Of a DNA stretch of 8,201 nucleotides, positions 7,264-8,201 are shown piece after piece. The notes below the pieces were generated by a model. The model saw only the letters and a list, made by a program, of their open reading frames with translations, was not told the origin of the DNA and made no database searches. The DNA is from CAYQAE01 sp964415445 [NCBI: uncultured archaeon] (lineage in GTDB: Archaea; CAYQAE01), in the NCBI GenBank assembly GCA_964415445.1, contig CAYQAE010000081.1, forward strand, positions 1 through 8,201, written 5' to 3'. A program made the position numbers and the translations under genes. Numbering within the stretch: position 1 is the stretch's first letter; the number at the start of each line of letters is the position of its first letter.

Positions 7264-7307
7264 TGACTGATCATTTTAATTTATACCAAAATTGACATAA
7301 ATATTTA
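7264..7307 (-). promoter_or_regulatory. Possible internal promoter ahead of the helicase IV-like gene
   Basis: On the minus strand a TATA-like AAATATTTATG lies at 7306-7296, starting just past the stop of the HhH-GPD gene. A start of transcription near 7276 and a leader of about 13 bases would follow. A second TATA-like word, GGTATAAATT (7287-7278), is too close to the ATG at 7263. AT-rich spacers make such words common, so the helicase may equally be read from the upstream transcript. Confidence 0.3.
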
Positions 7308-8084
7308 CTATGTTTTTTGAGACAAACATCCTTCAATTGGGCATAAATTACATTTAGGTTTTGATTTACAAACTACTCTTCCAAAATGCCAAAAAGATCT
7401 ATCAATTTCTAATAATGAATATGTTGATTTTTTGGATAAATTATACAGTAATTTTCTCAAATTAAGATATTCATATTTATTTGTTAAATCTGTTCCTACC
7501 TCTAAATTAAATTTGTAAGAATAACAAATTAGTCCAGTTCTTTTCAAAATTTTAGCAATTTGCATATCTACTGCAATAAAATGTTTGCTAAAGCAACTTA
7601 GGGCTAGATCTCGTACTTTATAGCTTACGTTTTTAATTTTTAAAAAAGGATCATCCAAGAAATTATTTTTGGAATTTTTTTCTGCATCTAAAAAATATTT
7701 ATTCCAATCTGAATTATAATATTCTCTAAATATTTTCTTTGCATCTAACAAAATTTGTGCTGCTGAATTTTTAAATCGATATCCTCTAATTTTAGGAATT
7801 ATTTGATTTAATTTATCTTCTTTAATATCATCCATACTAGATAGACCCATACCAAGAGTCTCTAAAATAGCAGGTGATACATCACCTTTTGTAAATCTCA
7901 TAAGCAAGTTGCCTGCAAAAATCACAAAAATTTCAATATCAGATAAATTTCTGTTTTTTATAATATCATTAGTTTCTTTTTTTATTCTGTCTTTTATAGG
8001 TATAGTTTGATTATCAAAAGAAGATTCTATATCTTGGATTGAATCCATGATTTTTTGAAAGTTTGGGAGGTTTAGATTAGTCAT
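7308..8084 (-). CDS. Endonuclease III-like HhH-GPD DNA glycosylase/AP lyase with 4Fe-4S cluster loop
   Basis: A 258-residue protein of the HhH-GPD superfamily, which removes damaged bases in base-excision repair. The helix GYRFKNSAAQI (101-111) matches the region before the hairpin. K156 in NVSYKVRDL aligns with the catalytic lysine and D173 in IAVDMQI with the catalytic aspartate of endonuclease III. The C-terminus has C239, C245, C248 and C253, a cluster loop with spacing C-x5-C-x2-C-x4-C, one residue shorter in two places than the classical C-x6-C-x2-C-x5-C. The hairpin reads NVSYK rather than GVGRK, so it lacks the usual glycines. The protein is somewhat longer than typical endonuclease III (about 210) because of an N-terminal extension and insertions. 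Bifunctional activity is predicted from Lys plus Asp; substrate specificity is unknown. It is flanked by a membrane-protein gene upstream and a helicase downstream, probably co-transcribed. Confidence 0.8.
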   Translation of the reverse strand: MTNLNLPNFQKIMDSIQDIESSFDNQTIPIKDRIKKETNDIIKNRNLSDIEIFVIFAGNLLMRFTKGDVSPAILETLGMGLSSMDDIKEDKLNQIIPKIRGYRFKNSAAQILLDAKKIFREYYNSDWNKYFLDAEKNSKNNFLDDPFLKIKNVSYKVRDLALSCFSKHFIAVDMQIAKILKRTGLICYSYKFNLEVGTDLTNKYEYLNLRKLLYNLSKKSTYSLLEIDRSFWHFGRVVCKSKPKCNLCPIEGCLSQKT

Positions 8085-8114
8085 TTTTCATCTTGATTAT
8101 GTTTTAGTTTTTCT

Positions 8115-8201
8115 TTAATATAAATGCTGGATATAAAATACATTTAATACTGCATAACCTACCAGAAAGATAACACTTAAGATATAAAACGGCAATATAA
8201 G
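8115..8201 (-). CDS. C-terminal fragment of a membrane protein, cut by window edge
   Basis: A 28-codon frame is open from the right edge to a TAA at 8117-8115. It is strongly hydrophobic (for example YILSVIFLVGYAVLNVFYI), enough for one transmembrane helix, and ends in QHLY. It lies 30 bases upstream of the HhH-GPD start on the same strand, as expected of a preceding operon gene. No family can be named from so short a piece, and chance cannot be excluded, but an uninterrupted hydrophobic frame here is more than the AT-rich background usually gives. Confidence 0.45.
   Translation of the reverse strand, partial: LILPFYILSVIFLVGYAVLNVFYIQHLY

Noticed and set aside
6917-7270. Plus-strand open frame of 117 codons antisense to the helicase
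   Set aside because: It lies wholly opposite the Walker A and neighbouring motifs of the minus-strand helicase, has phenylalanine/leucine-rich AT-biased composition and no domain. It is a shadow frame.
1-8201. CRISPR array, tRNA, rRNA or insertion sequence
   Set aside because: No regularly spaced repeats, cloverleaf-like segments, rRNA-like sequence, transposase frames or terminal inverted repeats were seen on either strand.

Overview
This is an AT-rich archaeal segment (roughly 30% G+C by eye). The archaeal reading rests on several things. Strong promoters look like a purine-rich BRE followed by a TATA box about 25 bases before very short or absent leaders (for example 4031-4045 ahead of the start at 4066/4075). 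The one clear ribosome binding site, at 155-162, reads AAGGTGAT and matches the archaeal 16S rRNA tail. There are also two archaeal-style ribbon-helix-helix VapB antitoxins. The lineage cannot be settled from this window. A DPANN archaeon (Woese-/Pacearchaeota-like), a thaumarchaeon or a low-GC methanogen would all fit.

Layout, left to right. Positions 1-151 (minus) hold the N-terminal 50 residues of a VapB-like antitoxin whose promoter lies at 152-200; its toxin, if any, is outside the window. Positions 240-371 (minus) hold an unrecognised 43-residue small ORF. Positions 489-1178 (minus) encode a phospholipase-D-like (HKD) protein with a C-terminal cysteine-rich zinc domain. It is divergent from a large UvrD-family helicase with a C-terminal RecB-type PD-(D/E)XK nuclease (1276-3906, plus, TTG start). 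A compact vapBC toxin-antitoxin operon follows (4066-4703, plus). Convergent to it lies a minus-strand block read from the right edge: the tail of a membrane protein (8201-8115), an endonuclease III-like HhH-GPD protein with an Fe-S cluster loop (8084-7308), and a second UvrD-family helicase (7263-4730).

The second helicase is the most unusual item. It is a helicase IV (HelD)-like protein with a PD-(D/E)XK-like nuclease domain inserted between the N-terminal motor motifs, a C-terminal four-cysteine zinc ribbon and about three HEAT-like repeats. It is split by a single -1 frame change at an AAAA run (5701-5704). Adding one base would restore an uninterrupted 844-residue protein. No ATG, GTG or TTG lies in the downstream frame until 5338, so motif V can be made only by frameshifting or from a corrected sequence.

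Taken together, this is a cluster of DNA-processing enzymes: two helicase-nucleases, one PLD-type nuclease candidate and one base-excision glycosylase, interspersed with toxin-antitoxin genes. That resembles an accessory repair/defence neighbourhood. No known defence system can be named from the gene set, so a joint role is inference. No tRNA, rRNA, CRISPR array, insertion sequence or other long repeat was seen.
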